DNA of 64,000 nt from Symsagittifera roscoffensis (lineage: Eukaryota > Xenacoelomorpha > Acoela > Convolutidae), in assembly GCF_963678635.1 (NCBI RefSeq), contig NC_087067.1:32524401-32588400 (forward strand). The letters run 5' to 3'. Below, in pieces: positions 37,988-50,950 of this stretch. The notes below the pieces were generated by a model. The model did no database searches. It was not told where the DNA came from and saw only the letters and a program-made list of their open reading frames with translations. Both the position numbers and the translations under genes were made by a program. Each line of letters opens with the position of its first letter. The stretch's first letter is position 1.

Positions 37988-39241
37988 TGAAAATTCTGAA
38001 CCTGCAAATTACCTTAATAGAGTGAAGATGTCAGTATGAAGAGTCTAATTGAGACTGGTGAATTGCGCGAACGGCCATAACTTGCCCAAAAAAATTAAGA
38101 CTTCCAAATTTTGCTATTTCTATCGTAAGACCATCGTCAAATCTTGGGGGACTGAGAAAATGAATCAATTTCGTCGAACCAGTTCAAAGTTATGAGTTCT
38201 TGAAAGCTCGGTGATGCCAAAAAGTTAAGCCTAATCGAGCGTGGTGCAAAAAACGAAAATTTCAAAATTTTTGTTATTTTCTGTCTAAATTTTATTTTTT
38301 CAATATCGTATCACAATTTTGGACTCAGAACAATTCCAACGAGCTCAAAACGACTTCTTTAGCTTCAGTGTTCGTGGAGTAATCATCAGTTGAAATTTTG
38401 GGGGGAGCTGAAATTCGGCCATTTTGGAAGAAAATCGACCTAAAAGCTAACTTTTAAGTTAGTGCAATTTTTTTCTTGCATTTTTCATAAAATGGGGTGC
38501 TCTCTGCTGTCGCAGAGTGCATTCAAAGAAACTTATCAAATAGATTTGAAAACTTACCTATTTAATAAGGTTATCACAACAATTAGGCTAAAAGCATCTA
38601 TCAGTATCCTGGCTGGTATTCGACCATATGCCACTAACGTTGAGTGAGCGGCTATCATGCCATAGATGGTCATCTAAGACACCCTGTACACGCTCCGTAG
38701 GTTTTGACCAGCCGATTTGGCCATAAAACTCATTGGGCCAAAAAAAATTCTGAAAATTGTCAATTTTTCAAATTTTGTTTGAATTGCATAAATTATAACG
38801 TGAGCGTGCAAAATTTTACATGGTATAAGAGCATATTTCTACTCTCGCGCGAGGGCGAGTGTTTTAAAAGTAATGTACATAGTTATATGCTAGTCAGGAT
38901 ATAAATGGAAGCGGAATTACTCAAATGCCTAAGGCAGAACCGCAGATTCTGTCTTTGTCTACATCGTTAAGCCCATGTCGTATGTAACGGCACAAACGCA
39001 GATGGTTATAACGTAGTCTACTGTACTCTTACGATAGATTTACTAGCCAGCAGGGGAGTTTTGTTAGGGCGAAGTGTCATTATGGCTACCTCTTTTCAAC
39101 TTTCCCCCTTGACCTTTCATAAGTTGGTCCGGGAGCAACATAGCTCTCAACCCAGTCGGATAAATATAAATTTTTATGATGCGAGCTGTTTTTTCATTGT
39201 TGTGTTCAAGGCATGTACCAAAATTAGGAAAAGGTTTAGCT

Positions 39242-39428
39242 ATCGCTTCTCGGCCTTTTAGCTAAGATCATGTGTAGTATCTGTTCTTGTCAGCTTAATA
39301 TCTGGCATGCTGGGCATAGCCTGGCACCAATATTAAACTGATTTTTACTTCCCGAGTTAACGCCGAAGCTTGCTTCAGTTGACTCACGGATTGTCCCGGT
39401 CTTACACTACCATCGGGAGCAGTCCACC
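39242..39428 (+). ncRNA. U2: U2 snRNA, unit 28 (G19A in stem I, A121G)
   Basis: G19A at 39260 destroys the C14-G19 pair that closes the UUUU loop of stem I, leaving three pairs. The same change is in units 29 and 30. A121G is also present here. Confidence 0.93.
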
Positions 39429-40682
39429 TGAAAATTCTGAACCTGCAAATTACCTTAATAGAGTGAAGATGTCAGTATGAAGAGTCTAATTGAGACTGGT
39501 GAATTGCGCGAACGGCCATAACTTGCCCAAAAAAATTAAGACTTCCAAATTTTGCTATTTCTATCGTAAGACCATCGTCAAATCTTGGGGGACTGAGAAA
39601 ATGAATCAATTTCGTCGAACCAGTTCAAAGTTATGAGTTCTTGAAAGCTCGGTGATGCCAAAAAGTTAAGCCTAATCGAGCGTGGTGCAAAAAACGAAAA
39701 TTTCAAAATTTTTGTTATTTTCTGTCTAAATTTTATTTTTTCAATATCGTATCACAATTTTGGACTCAGAACAATTCCAACGAGCTCAAAACGACTTCTT
39801 TAGCTTCAGTGTTCGTGGAGTAATCATCAGTTGAAATTTTGGGGGGAGCTGAAATTCGGCCATTTTGGAAGAAAATCGACCTAAAAGCTAACTTTTAAGT
39901 TAGTGCAATTTTTTTCTTGCATTTTTCATAAAATGGGGTGCTCTCTGCTGTCGCAGAGTGCATTCAAAGAAACTTATCAAATAGATTTGAAAACTTACCT
40001 ATTTAATAAGGTTATCACAACAATTAGGCTAAAAGCATCTATCAGTATCCTGGCTGGTATTCGACCATATGCCACTAACGTTGAGTGAGCGGCTATCATG
40101 CCATAGATGGTCATCTAAGACACCCTGTACACGCTCCGTAGGTTTTGACCAGCCGATTTGGCCATAAAACTCATTGGGCCAAAAAAAATTCTGAAAATTG
40201 TCAATTTTTCAAATTTTGTTTGAATTGCATAAATTATAACGTGAGCGTGCAAAATTTTACATGGTATAAGAGCATATTTCTACTCTCGCGCGAGGGCGAG
40301 TGTTTTAAAAGTAATGTACATAGTTATATGCTAGTCAGGATATAAATGGAAGCGGAATTACTCAAATGCCTAAGGCAGAACCGCAGATTCTGTCTTTGTC
40401 TACATCGTTAAGCCCATGTCGTATGTAACGGCACAAACGCAGATGGTTATAACGTAGTCTACTGTACTCTTACGATAGATTTACTAGCCAGCAGGGGAGT
40501 TTTGTTAGGGCGAAGTGTCATTATGGCTACCTCTTTTCAACTTTCCCCCTTGACCTTTCATAAGTTGGTCCGGGAGCAACATAGCTCTCAACCCAGTCGG
40601 ATAAATATAAATTTTTATGATGCGAGCTGTTTTTTCATTGTTGTGTTCAAGGCATGTACCAAAATTAGGAAAAGGTTTAGCT

Positions 40683-40869
40683 ATCGCTTCTCGGCCTTTT
40701 AGCTAAGATCATGTGTAGTATCTGTTCTTGTCAGCTTAATATCTGGCATGCTGGGCATAGCCTGGCACCAATATTAAACTGATTTTTACTTCCCGAGTTA
40801 ACACCGAAGCTTGCTTCAGTTGACTCACGGATTGTCCCGGTCTTACACTACCATCGGGAGCAGTCCACC
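40683..40869 (+). ncRNA. U2: U2 snRNA, unit 29 (G19A)
   Basis: G19A at 40701 in stem I; A121 is the consensus base, unlike unit 28. Confidence 0.93.
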
Positions 40870-42123
40870 TGAAAATTCTGAACCTGCAAATTACCTTAAT
40901 AGAGTGAAGATGTCAGTATGAAGAGTCTAATTGAGACTGGTGAATTGCGCGAACGGCCATAACTTGCCCAAAAAAATTAAGACTTCCAAATTTTGCTATT
41001 TCTATCGTAAGACCATCGTCAAATCTTGGGGGACTGAGAAAATGAATCAATTTCGTCGAACCAGTTCAAAGTTATGAGTTCTTGAAAGCTCGGTGATGCC
41101 AAAAAGTTAAGCCTAATCGAGCGTGGTGCAAAAAACGAAAATTTCAAAATTTTTGTTATTTTCTGTCTAAATTTTATTTTTTCAATATCGTATCACAATT
41201 TTGGACTCAGAACAATTCCAACGAGCTCAAAACGACTTCTTTAGCTTCAGTGTTCGTGGAGTAATCATCAGTTGAAATTTTGGGGGGAGCTGAAATTCGG
41301 CCATTTTGGAAGAAAATCGACCTAAAAGCTAACTTTTAAGTTAGTGCAATTTTTTTCTTGCATTTTTCATAAAATGGGGTGCTCTCTGCTGTCGCAGAGT
41401 GCATTCAAAGAAACTTATCAAATAGATTTGAAAACTTACCTATTTAATAAGGTTATCACAACAATTAGGCTAAAAGCATCTATCAGTATCCTGGCTGGTA
41501 TTCGACCATATGCCACTAACGTTGAGTGAGCGGCTATCATGCCATAGATGGTCATCTAAGACACCCTGTACACGCTCCGTAGGTTTTGACCAGCCGATTT
41601 GGCCATAAAACTCATTGGGCCAAAAAAAATTCTGAAAATTGTCAATTTTTCAAATTTTGTTTGAATTGCATAAATTATAACGTGAGCGTGCAAAATTTTA
41701 CATGGTATAAGAGCATATTTCTACTCTCGCGCGAGGGCGAGTGTTTTAAAAGTAATGTACATAGTTATATGCTAGTCAGGATATAAATGGAAGCGGAATT
41801 ACTCAAATGCCTAAGGCAGAACCGCAGATTCTGTCTTTGTCTACATCGTTAAGCCCATGTCGTATGTAACGGCACAAACGCAGATGGTTATAACGTAGTC
41901 TACTGTACTCTTACGATAGATTTACTAGCCAGCAGGGGAGTTTTGTTAGGGCGAAGTGTCATTATGGCTACCTCTTTTCAACTTTCCCCCTTGACCTTTC
42001 ATAAGTTGGTCCGGGAGCAACATAGCTCTCAACCCAGTCGGATAAATATAAATTTTTATGATGCGAGCTGTTTTTTCATTGTTGTGTTCAAGGCATGTAC
42101 CAAAATTAGGAAAAGGTTTAGCT

Positions 42124-42310
42124 ATCGCTTCTCGGCCTTTTAGCTAAGATCATGTGTAGTATCTGTTCTTGTCAGCTTAATATCTGGCATGCTGGGCATA
42201 GCCTGGCACCAATATTAAACTGATTTTTACTTCCCGAGTTAACACCGAAGCTTGCTTCAGTTGACTCACGGATTGTCCCGGTCTTACACTACCATCGGGA
42301 GCAGTCCACC
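42124..42310 (+). ncRNA. U2: U2 snRNA, unit 30 (G19A)
   Basis: G19A at 42142. The spacer lacks the GGTTATC marker of units 27-29 and resembles unit 31 at its end (ACTTAACTATTT), marking the switch to the next subfamily. Confidence 0.93.
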
Positions 42311-43563
42311 TGAAAATTCTGAACCTGCAAATTACCTTAATAGAGTGAAGATGTCAGTATGAAGAGTCTAATTGAGACTGGTGAATTGCGCGAACGGCCA
42401 TAACTTGCCCAAAAAAATTAAGACTTCCAAATTTTGCTATTTCTATCGTAAGACCATCGTCAAATCTTGGGGGACTGAGAAAATGAATCAATTTCGTCGA
42501 ACCAGTTCAAAGTTATGAGTTCTTGAAAGCTCGGTGATGCCAAAAAGTTAAGCCTAATCGAGCGTGGTGCAAAAAACGAAAATTTCAAAATTTTTGTTAT
42601 TTTCTGTCTAAATTTTATTTTTTCAATATCGTATCACAATTTTGGACTCAGAACAATTCCAACGAGCTCAAAACGACTTCTTTAGCTTCAGTGTTCGTGG
42701 AGTAATCATCAGTTGAAATTTTGGGGGGAGCTGAAATTCGGCCATTTTGGAAGAAAATCGACCTAAAAGCTAACTTTTAAGTTACTGCAATTTTTTTCTT
42801 GCATTTTTCATAAAATGGGGTGCTCTCTGCTGTCGCAGAGTGCATTCAAAGAAACTTATCAAATAGATTTGAAAACTTAACTATTTAATAAGTTTATCAC
42901 AACAATTAGGCTAAAAGCATCTATCAGTATCCTGGCTGGTATTCGACCATATGCCACTAACGTTGAGTGAGCGGCTATCATGCCATAGATGGTCATCTAA
43001 GACACCCTGTACACGCTCCGTAGGTTTTGACCAGCCGATTTGGCCATAAAACTCATTGGGCCAAAAAAATTCTGAAAATTGTCAATTTTTCAAATTTTGT
43101 TTGAATTGCATAAATTATAACGTGAGGGTGCAAAATTTTACATGGTATAAGAGCATATTTCTACTCTCGCGCGAGGGCGAGTGTTTTAAAAGTAATGTAC
43201 ATAGTTATATGCTAGTCAGGATATAAATGGAAGCGGAATTACTCAAATGCCTAAGGCAGAACCGCAGATTCTGTCTTTGTCTACATCGTTAAGCCCATGT
43301 CGTATGTAACGGCACAAACGCAGATGGTTATAACGTAGTCTACTGTACTCTTACGATAGATTTACTAGCCAGCAGGGGAGTTTTGTTAGGGCGAACTGTC
43401 ATTATGGCTACCTCTTTTCAACTTTCCCCCTTGACCTTTCATAAGTTGGTCCGGGAGCAACATAGCTCTCAACCCAGTCGGATAAATATAAATTTTTATG
43501 ATGCGAGCTGTTTTTTCATTGTTGTGTTCAAGGCATGTACCAAAATTAGGAAAAGGTTTAGCT

Positions 43564-43750
43564 ATCGCTTCTCGGCCTTTTGGCTAAGATCATGTGTAGT
43601 ATCTGTTCTTGTCAGCTTAATTTCTGGCATGCTGGGCATAGCCTGGCACCAATATTAAACTGATTTTTACTTCCCGAGTTAACACCGAAGCTTGCTTCAG
43701 TTGACTCACGGATTGTCCCGGTCTTACACTACCATCGGGAGCAGTCCACC
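43564..43750 (+). ncRNA. U2: U2 snRNA, unit 31 (A59U)
   Basis: A59U at 43622 lies in the stem IIa loop and breaks the A59-U90 pair of stem IIc. The upstream flank has a G-to-C change (GCGAACTGTC) shared with unit 32. Confidence 0.93.
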
Positions 43751-45003
43751 TGAAAATTCTGAAACTGCAAATTACCTTAATAGAGTGAAGATGTCAGTAT
43801 GAAGAGTCTAATTGAGACTGGTGAATTGCGCGAACGGCCATAACTTGCCCAAAAAACTTAAGACTTCCAAATTTTGCTATTTCTATCGTAAGACCATCGT
43901 CAAATCTTGGGGGACTGAGAAAATGAATCAATTTCGTCGAACCAGTTCAAAGTTATGAGTTCTTGAAAGCTCGGTGATGCCAAAAAGTTAAGCCTAATCG
44001 AGCGTGGTGCAAAAAACGAAAATTTCAAAATTTTTGTTATTTTCTGTCTAAATTTTATTTTTTCAATATCGTATCACAATTTTGGACTCAGAACAATTCC
44101 AACGAGCTCAAAACGACTTCTTTAGCTTCAGTGTTCGTGGAGTAATCATCAGTTGAAATTTTGGGGGGAGCTGAAATTCGGCCATTTTGGAAGAAAATCG
44201 ACCTAAAAGCTAACTTTTGAGTTAGTGCAATTTTTTTCTTGCATTTTTCATAAAATGGGGTGCTCTCTGCTTTCGCAGAGTGCATTCAAAGAAACTTATC
44301 AAATAGATTTGAAAACTTAACTATTTAATAAGTTTATCACAACAATTAGGCTAAAAGCATCTATCAGTATCCTGGCTGGTATTCGACCATATGCCACTAA
44401 CGTTGAGTGAGCGGCTATCATGCCATAGATGGTCATCTAAGACACCCTGTACACGCTCCGTAGGTTTTGACCAGCCGATTTGGCCATAAAACTCATTGGG
44501 CCAAAAAAATTCTGAAAATTGTCAATTTTTCAAATTTTGTTTGAATTGCATAAATTATAACGTGAGCGTGCAAAATTTTACATGGTATAAGAGCATATTT
44601 CTACTCTCGCGCGAGGGCGAGTGTTTTAAAAGTAATGTACATAATTATATGCTAGTCAGGATATAAATGGAAGCGGAATTACTCAAATGCCTAAGGCAGA
44701 ACCGCAGATTCTGTCTTTGTCTACATCGTTAAGCCCATGTCGTATGTAACGGCACAAACGCAGATGGTTATAACGTAGTCTACTGTACTCTTACGATAGA
44801 TTTACTAGCCAGCAGGGGAGTTTTGTTAGGGCGAACTGTCATTATGGCTACCTCTTTTCAACTTTCCCCCTTGACCTTTCATAAGTTGGTCCGGGAGCAA
44901 CATAGCTCTCAACCCAGTCGGATAAATATAAATTTTTATGATGCGAGCTGTTTTTTCATTGTTGTGTTCAAGGCATGTACCAAAATTAGGAAAAGGTTTA
45001 GCT

Positions 45004-45190
45004 ATCGCTTCTCGGCCTTTTGGCTAAGATCATGTGTAGTATCTGTTCTTGTCAGCTTAATATCTGGCATGCTGGGCATAGCCTGGCACCAATATTAAAC
45101 TGATTTTTACTTCCCGAGTTAACACCGAAGCTTGCTTCAGTTGACTCACGGATTGTCCCGGTCTTACACTACCATCGGGAGCAGTCCACC
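45004..45190 (+). ncRNA. U2: U2 snRNA, unit 32
   Basis: Identical to the consensus although it lies among diverged neighbours. Confidence 0.95.
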
Positions 45191-46443
45191 TGAAAATTCT
45201 GAAACTGCAAATTACCTTAATAGAGTGAAGATGTCAGTATGAAGAGTCTAATTGAGACTGGTGAATTGCGCGAACGGCCATAACTTGCCCAAAAAACTTA
45301 AGACTTCCAAATTTTGCTATTTCTATCGTAAGACCATCGTCAAATCTTGGGGGACTGAGAAAATGAATCAATTTCGTCGAACCAGTTCAAAGTTATGAGT
45401 TCTTGAAAGCTCGGTGATGCCAAAAAGTTAAGCCTAATCGAGCGTGGTGCAAAAAACGAAAATTTCAAAATTTTTGTTATTTTCTGTCTAAATTTTATTT
45501 TTTCAATATCGTATCACAATTTTGGACTCAGAACAATTCCAACGAGCCCAAAACGACTTCTTTAGCTTCAGTGTTCGTGGAGTAATCATCAGTTGAAATT
45601 TTGGGGGGAGCTGAAATTCGGCCATTTTGGAAGAAAATCGACCTAAAAGCTAACTTTTAAGTTAGTGCAATTTTTTTCTTGCATTTTTCATAAAATGGGG
45701 TGCTCTCTGCTGTCGCAGAGTGCATTCAAAGAAACTTATCAAATAGATTTGAAAACTTACCTATTTAATAAGTTTATCACAACAATTAGGCTAAAAGCAT
45801 CTATCAGTATCCTGGCTGGTATTCGACCATATGCCACTAACGTTGAGTGAGCGGCTATCATGCCATAGATGGTCATCTAAGACACCCTGTACACGCTCCG
45901 TAGGTTTTGACCAGCCGATTTGGCCATAAAACTCATTGGGCCAAAAAAATTCTGAAAATTGTCAATTTTTCAAATTTTGTTTGAATTGCATAAATTATAA
46001 CGTGAGCGTGCAAAATTTTACATGGTATAAGAGCATATTTCTACTCTCGCGCGAGGGCGAGTGTTTTAAAAGTAATGTACATAGTTATATGCTAGTCAGG
46101 ATATAAATGGAAGCGGAATTACTCAAATGCCTAAGGCAGAACCGCAGATTCTGTCTTTGTCTACATCGTTAAGCCCATGTCGTATGTAACGGCACAAACG
46201 CAGATGGTTATAACGTAGTCTACTGTACTCTTACGATAGATTTACTAGCCAGCAGGGGAGTTTTGTTAGGGCGAAGTGTCATTATGGCTACCTCTTTTCA
46301 ACTTTCCCCCTTGACCTTTCATAAGTTGGTCCGGGAGCAACATAGCTCTCAACCCAGTCGGATAAATATAAATTTTTATGATGCGAGCTGTTTTTTCATT
46401 GTTGTGTTCAAGGCATGTACCAAAATTAGGAAAAGGTTTAGCT

Positions 46444-46630
46444 GTCGCTTCTCGGCCTTTTGGCTAAGATCATGTGTAGTATCTGTTCTTGTCAGCTTAA
46501 TATCTGGCATGCTGGGCATAGCCTGGTACCAATATTACACTGATTTTTACTTCCCGATTTAACACCGAAGCTTCCTTCATTTGACTCACGGATTGTCCCG
46601 GTCTTACACTACCATCGGGAGCAGTCCACC
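46444..46630 (+). ncRNA. U2: U2 snRNA variant, unit 33, probable pseudogene
   Basis: Seven changes: A1G (46444), C84U, A95C (46538), A96 kept, G115U (46558), G131C, G137U, giving six internal changes plus the first base. A95C breaks U54-A95 of stem IIc; G115U and G137U break two pairs of stem III; G131C removes the CUUG tetraloop. C84U keeps a G-U pair in stem IIb. The 5' functional region 2-66 is intact. The upstream flank is unchanged. Most likely a pseudogene; unit 34 has the same U2. Confidence 0.88.
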
Positions 46631-47883
46631 TGAAAATTCTGAAACTGCAAATTACCTTAATAGAGTGAAGATGTCAGTATGAAGAGTCTAATTGAGACTG
46701 GTGAATTGCGCGAACGGCCATAACTTGCCCAAAAAACTTAAGACTTCCAAATTTTGCTATTTCTATCGTAAGACCATTGTCAAATCTTGGGGGACTGAGA
46801 AAATGAATCAATTTCGTCGAACCAGTTCAAAGTTATGAGTTCTTGAAAGCTCGGTGATGCCAAAAAGTTAAGCCTAATCGAGCGTGGTGCAAAAAACGAA
46901 AATTTCAAAATTTTTGTTATTTTCTGTCTAAATTTTATTTTTTCAATATCGTATCACAATTTTGGACTCAGAACAATTCCAACGAGCCCAAAACGACTTC
47001 TTTAGCTTCAGTGTTCGTGGAGTAATCATCAGTTGAAATTTTGGGGGGAGCTGAAATTCGGCCATTTTGGAAGAAAATCGACCTAAAAGCTAACTTTTAA
47101 GTTAGTGCAATTTTTTTCTTGCATTTTTCATAAAATGGGGTGCTCTCTGCTGTCGCAGAGTGCATTCAAAGAAACTTATCAAATAGATTTGAAAACTTAC
47201 CTATTTCATAAGTTTATCACAACAATTAGGCTAAAAGCATCTATCAGTATCCTGGCTGGTATTCGACCATATGCCACTAACGTTGAGTGAGCGGCTATCA
47301 TGCCATAGATGGTCATCTAAGACACCCTGTACACGCTCCGTAGGTTTTGACCAGCCGATTTGGCCATAAAACTCATTGGGCCAAAAAAATTCTGAAAATT
47401 GTCAATTCTTCAAATTTTGTTTGAATTGCATAAATTATAACGTGAGCGTGCAAAATTTTACATGGTATAAGAGCATATTTCTACTCTCGCGCGAGGGCGA
47501 GTGTTTTAAAAGTAATGTACATAGTTATATGCTAGTCAGGATATAAATGGAAGCGGAATTACTCAAATGCCTAAGGCAGAACCGCAGATTCTGTCTTTGT
47601 CTACATCGTTAAGCCCATGTCGTATGTAACGGCACAAACGCAGATGGTTATAACGTAGTCTACTGTACTCTTACGATAGATTTACTAGCCAGCAGGGGAG
47701 TTTTGTTAGGGCGAAGTGTCATTATGGCTACCTCTTTTCAACTTTCCCCCTTGACCTTTCATAAGTTGGTCCGGGAGCAACATAGCTCTCAACCCAGTCG
47801 GATAAATATAAATTTTTATGATGCGAGCTGTTTTTTCATTGTTGTGTTCAAGGCATGTACCAAAATTAGGAAAAGGTTTAGCT

Positions 47884-48070
47884 GTCGCTTCTCGGCCTTT
47901 TGGCTAAGATCATGTGTAGTATCTGTTCTTGTCAGCTTAATATCTGGCATGCTGGGCATAGCCTGGTACCAATATTACACTGATTTTTACTTCCCGATTT
48001 AACACCGAAGCTTCCTTCATTTGACTCACGGATTGTCCCGGTCTTACACTACCATCGGGAGCAGTCCACC
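47884..48070 (+). ncRNA. U2: U2 snRNA variant, unit 34, twin of unit 33
   Basis: Same substitutions as unit 33, so one copy arose from the other after the mutations. The two units differ only in the spacer (for example ACCATTGTC near 46777 versus ACCATCGTC near 48217). Confidence 0.88.
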
Positions 48071-49323
48071 TGAAAATTCTGAAACTGCAAATTACCTTAA
48101 TAGAGTGAAGATGTCAGTATGAAGAGTCTAATTGAGACTGGTGAATTGCGCGAACGGCCATAACTTGCCCAAAAAACTTAAGACTTCCAAATTTTGCTAT
48201 TTCTATCGTAAGACCATCGTCAAATCTTGGGGGACTGAGAAAATGAATCAATTTCGTCGAACCAGTTCAAAGTTATGAGTTCTTGAAAGCTCGGTGATGC
48301 CAAAAAGTTAAGCCTAATCGAGCGTGGTGCAAAAAACGAAAATTTCAAAATTTTTGTTATTTTCTGTCTAAATTTTATTTTTTCAATATCGTATCACAAT
48401 TTTGGACTCAGAACAATTCCAACGAGCCCAAAACGACTTCTTTAGCTTCAGTGTTCGTGGAGTAATCATCAGTTGAAATTTTGGGGGGAGCTGAAATTCG
48501 GCCATTTTGGAAGAAAATCGACCTAAAAGCTAACTTTTAAGTTAGTGCAATTTTTTTCTTGCATTTTTCATAAAATGGGGTGCTCTCTGCTGTCGCAGAG
48601 TGCATTCAAAGAAACTTATCAAATAGATTTGAAAACTTACCTATTTAATAAGTTTATCACAACAATTAGGCTAAAAGCATCTATCAGTATCCTGGCTGGT
48701 ATTCGACCATATGCCACTAACGTTGAGTGAGCGGCTATCATGCCATAGATGGTCATCTAAGACACCCTGTACACGCTCCGTAGGTTTTGACCAGCCGATT
48801 TGGCCATAAAACTCATTGGGCCAAAAAAATTCTGAAAATTGTCAATTTTTCAAATTTTGTTTGAATTGCATAAATTATAACTTGAGCGTGCAAAATTTTA
48901 CATGGTATAAGAGCATATTTCTACTCTCGCGCGAGGGCGAGTGTTTTAAAAGTAATGTACATAGTTATATGCTAGTCAGGATATAAATGGAAGCGGAATT
49001 ACTCAAATGTCTAAGGCAGAACCGCAGATTCTGTCTTTGTCTACATCGTTAAGCCCATGTCGTATGTAACGGCACAAACGCAGATGGTTATAACGTAGTC
49101 TACTGTACTCTTACGATAGATTTACTAGCCAGCAGGGGAGTTTTGTTAGGGCGAAGTGTCATTATGGCTACCTCTTTTCAACTTTCCCCCTTGACCTTTC
49201 ATAAGTTGGTCCGGGAGCAACATAGCTCTCAACCCAGTCGGATAAATATAAATTTTTATGATGCGAGCTGTTTTTTCATTGTTGTGTTCAAGGCATGTAC
49301 CAAAATTAGGAAAAGGTTTAGCT

Positions 49324-49510
49324 ATCGCTTCTCGGCCTTTTGGCTAAGATCATGTGTAGTATCTGTTCTTGTCAGCTTAATATCTGGCATGCTGGGCATA
49401 GCCTGGCACCAATATTAAACTGATTTTTACTTCCCGAGTTAACACCGAAGCTTGCTTCAGTTGACTCACGGATTGTCCGGGTCTTACACTACCATCGGGA
49501 GCAGTCCACC
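49324..49510 (+). ncRNA. U2: U2 snRNA, unit 35 (C156G in stem IV)
   Basis: C156G at 49479 breaks C156-G174 in the upper stem IV helix. Otherwise consensus. Confidence 0.92.
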
Positions 49511-50763
49511 TGAAAATTCTGAAACTGCAAATTACCTTAATAGAGGGAAGATGTCAGTATGAAGAGTCTAATTGAGACTGGTGAATTGCGCGAACGGCCA
49601 TAACTTGCCCAAAAAACTTAAGACTTCCAAATTTTGCTATTTCTTTCGTAAGACCATCGTCAAATCTTGGGGGACTGAGAAAATGAATCAATTTCGTCGA
49701 ACCAGTTCAAAGTTATGAGTTCTTGAAAGCTCGGTGATGCCAAAAAGTTAAGCCTAATCGAGCGTGGTGCAAAAAACGAAAATTTCAAAATTTTTGTTAT
49801 TTTCTGTCTAAATTTTATTTTTTCAATATCGTATCACAATTTTGGACTCAGAACAATTCCAACGAGCTCAAAACGACTTCTTTAGCTTCAGTGTTCGTGG
49901 AGTAATCATCAGTTGAAATTTTGGGGGGAGCTGAAATTCGGCCATTTTGGAAGAAAATCGACCTAAAAGCTAACTTTTAAGTTAGTGCAATTTTTTTCTT
50001 GCATTTTTCATAAAATGGGGTGCTCTCTGCTGTCGCAGAGTGCATTCAAAGAAACTTATCAAATAGATTTGAAAACATACCTATTTAATAAGTTTATCAC
50101 AACAATTAGGCTAAAAGCATCTATCAGTATCCTGGCTGGTATTCGACCATATGCCACTAACGTTGAGTGAGCGGCTATCATGCCATAGATGGTCATCTAA
50201 GACACCCTGTACACGCTCCGTAGGTTTTGACCTGCCGATTTGGCCATAAAACTCATTGGGCCAAAAAAATTCTGAAAATTGTAAATTTTTCAAATTTTGT
50301 TTGAATTGCATAAATTATAACGTGAGCGTGCAAAATTTTACATGGTATAAGAGCATATTTCTACTCTCGCGCGAGGGCGAGTGTTTTAAAAGTAATGTAC
50401 ATAGTTATATGCTAGTCAGGATATAAATGGAAGCGGAATTACTCAAATGCCTAAGGCAGAACCGCAGATTCTGTCTTTGTCTACATCGTTAAGCCCATGT
50501 CGTATGTAACGGCACAAACGCAGGTGGTTATAACGTAGTCTACTGTACTCTTACGATAGATTTACTAGCCAGCAGGGGAGTTTTGTTAGGGCGAAGTGTC
50601 ATTATGGCTACCTCTTTTCAACTTTCCCCCTTGACTTTTCATAAGTTGGTCCGGGAGCAACATAGCTCTCAACCCAGTCGGATAAATATAAATTTTTATG
50701 ATGCGAGCTGTTTTTTCATTGTTGTGTTCAAGGCATGTACCAAAATTAGGAAAAGGTTTAGCT

Positions 50764-50950
50764 ATCGCTTCTCGGCCTTTTGGCTAAAATCATGTGTAGT
50801 ATCTGTTCTTGTCAGCTTAATATCTGGCATGCTGGGCATAGCCTGGCACCAATATTAAACTGATTTTTACTTCCCGAGTTAACACCGAAGCTTGCTTCAG
50901 TTGACTCACGGATTGTCCCGGTCTTACACTACCATCGGGAGCAGTCCACC
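50764..50950 (+). ncRNA. U2: U2 snRNA, unit 36 (G25A)
   Basis: G25A at 50788 falls in the region that pairs with U6 in helix I, which is nearly invariant in eukaryotes. Function is doubtful. Confidence 0.92.

Noticed and set aside
44088-44285. Minus-strand frames (65-73 codons) at 44088, 50111, 58756, 60195, 61634 and 63075
   Set aside because: Each appears only in a few units through single-base changes and overlaps spacer hairpins; no protein family recognised.
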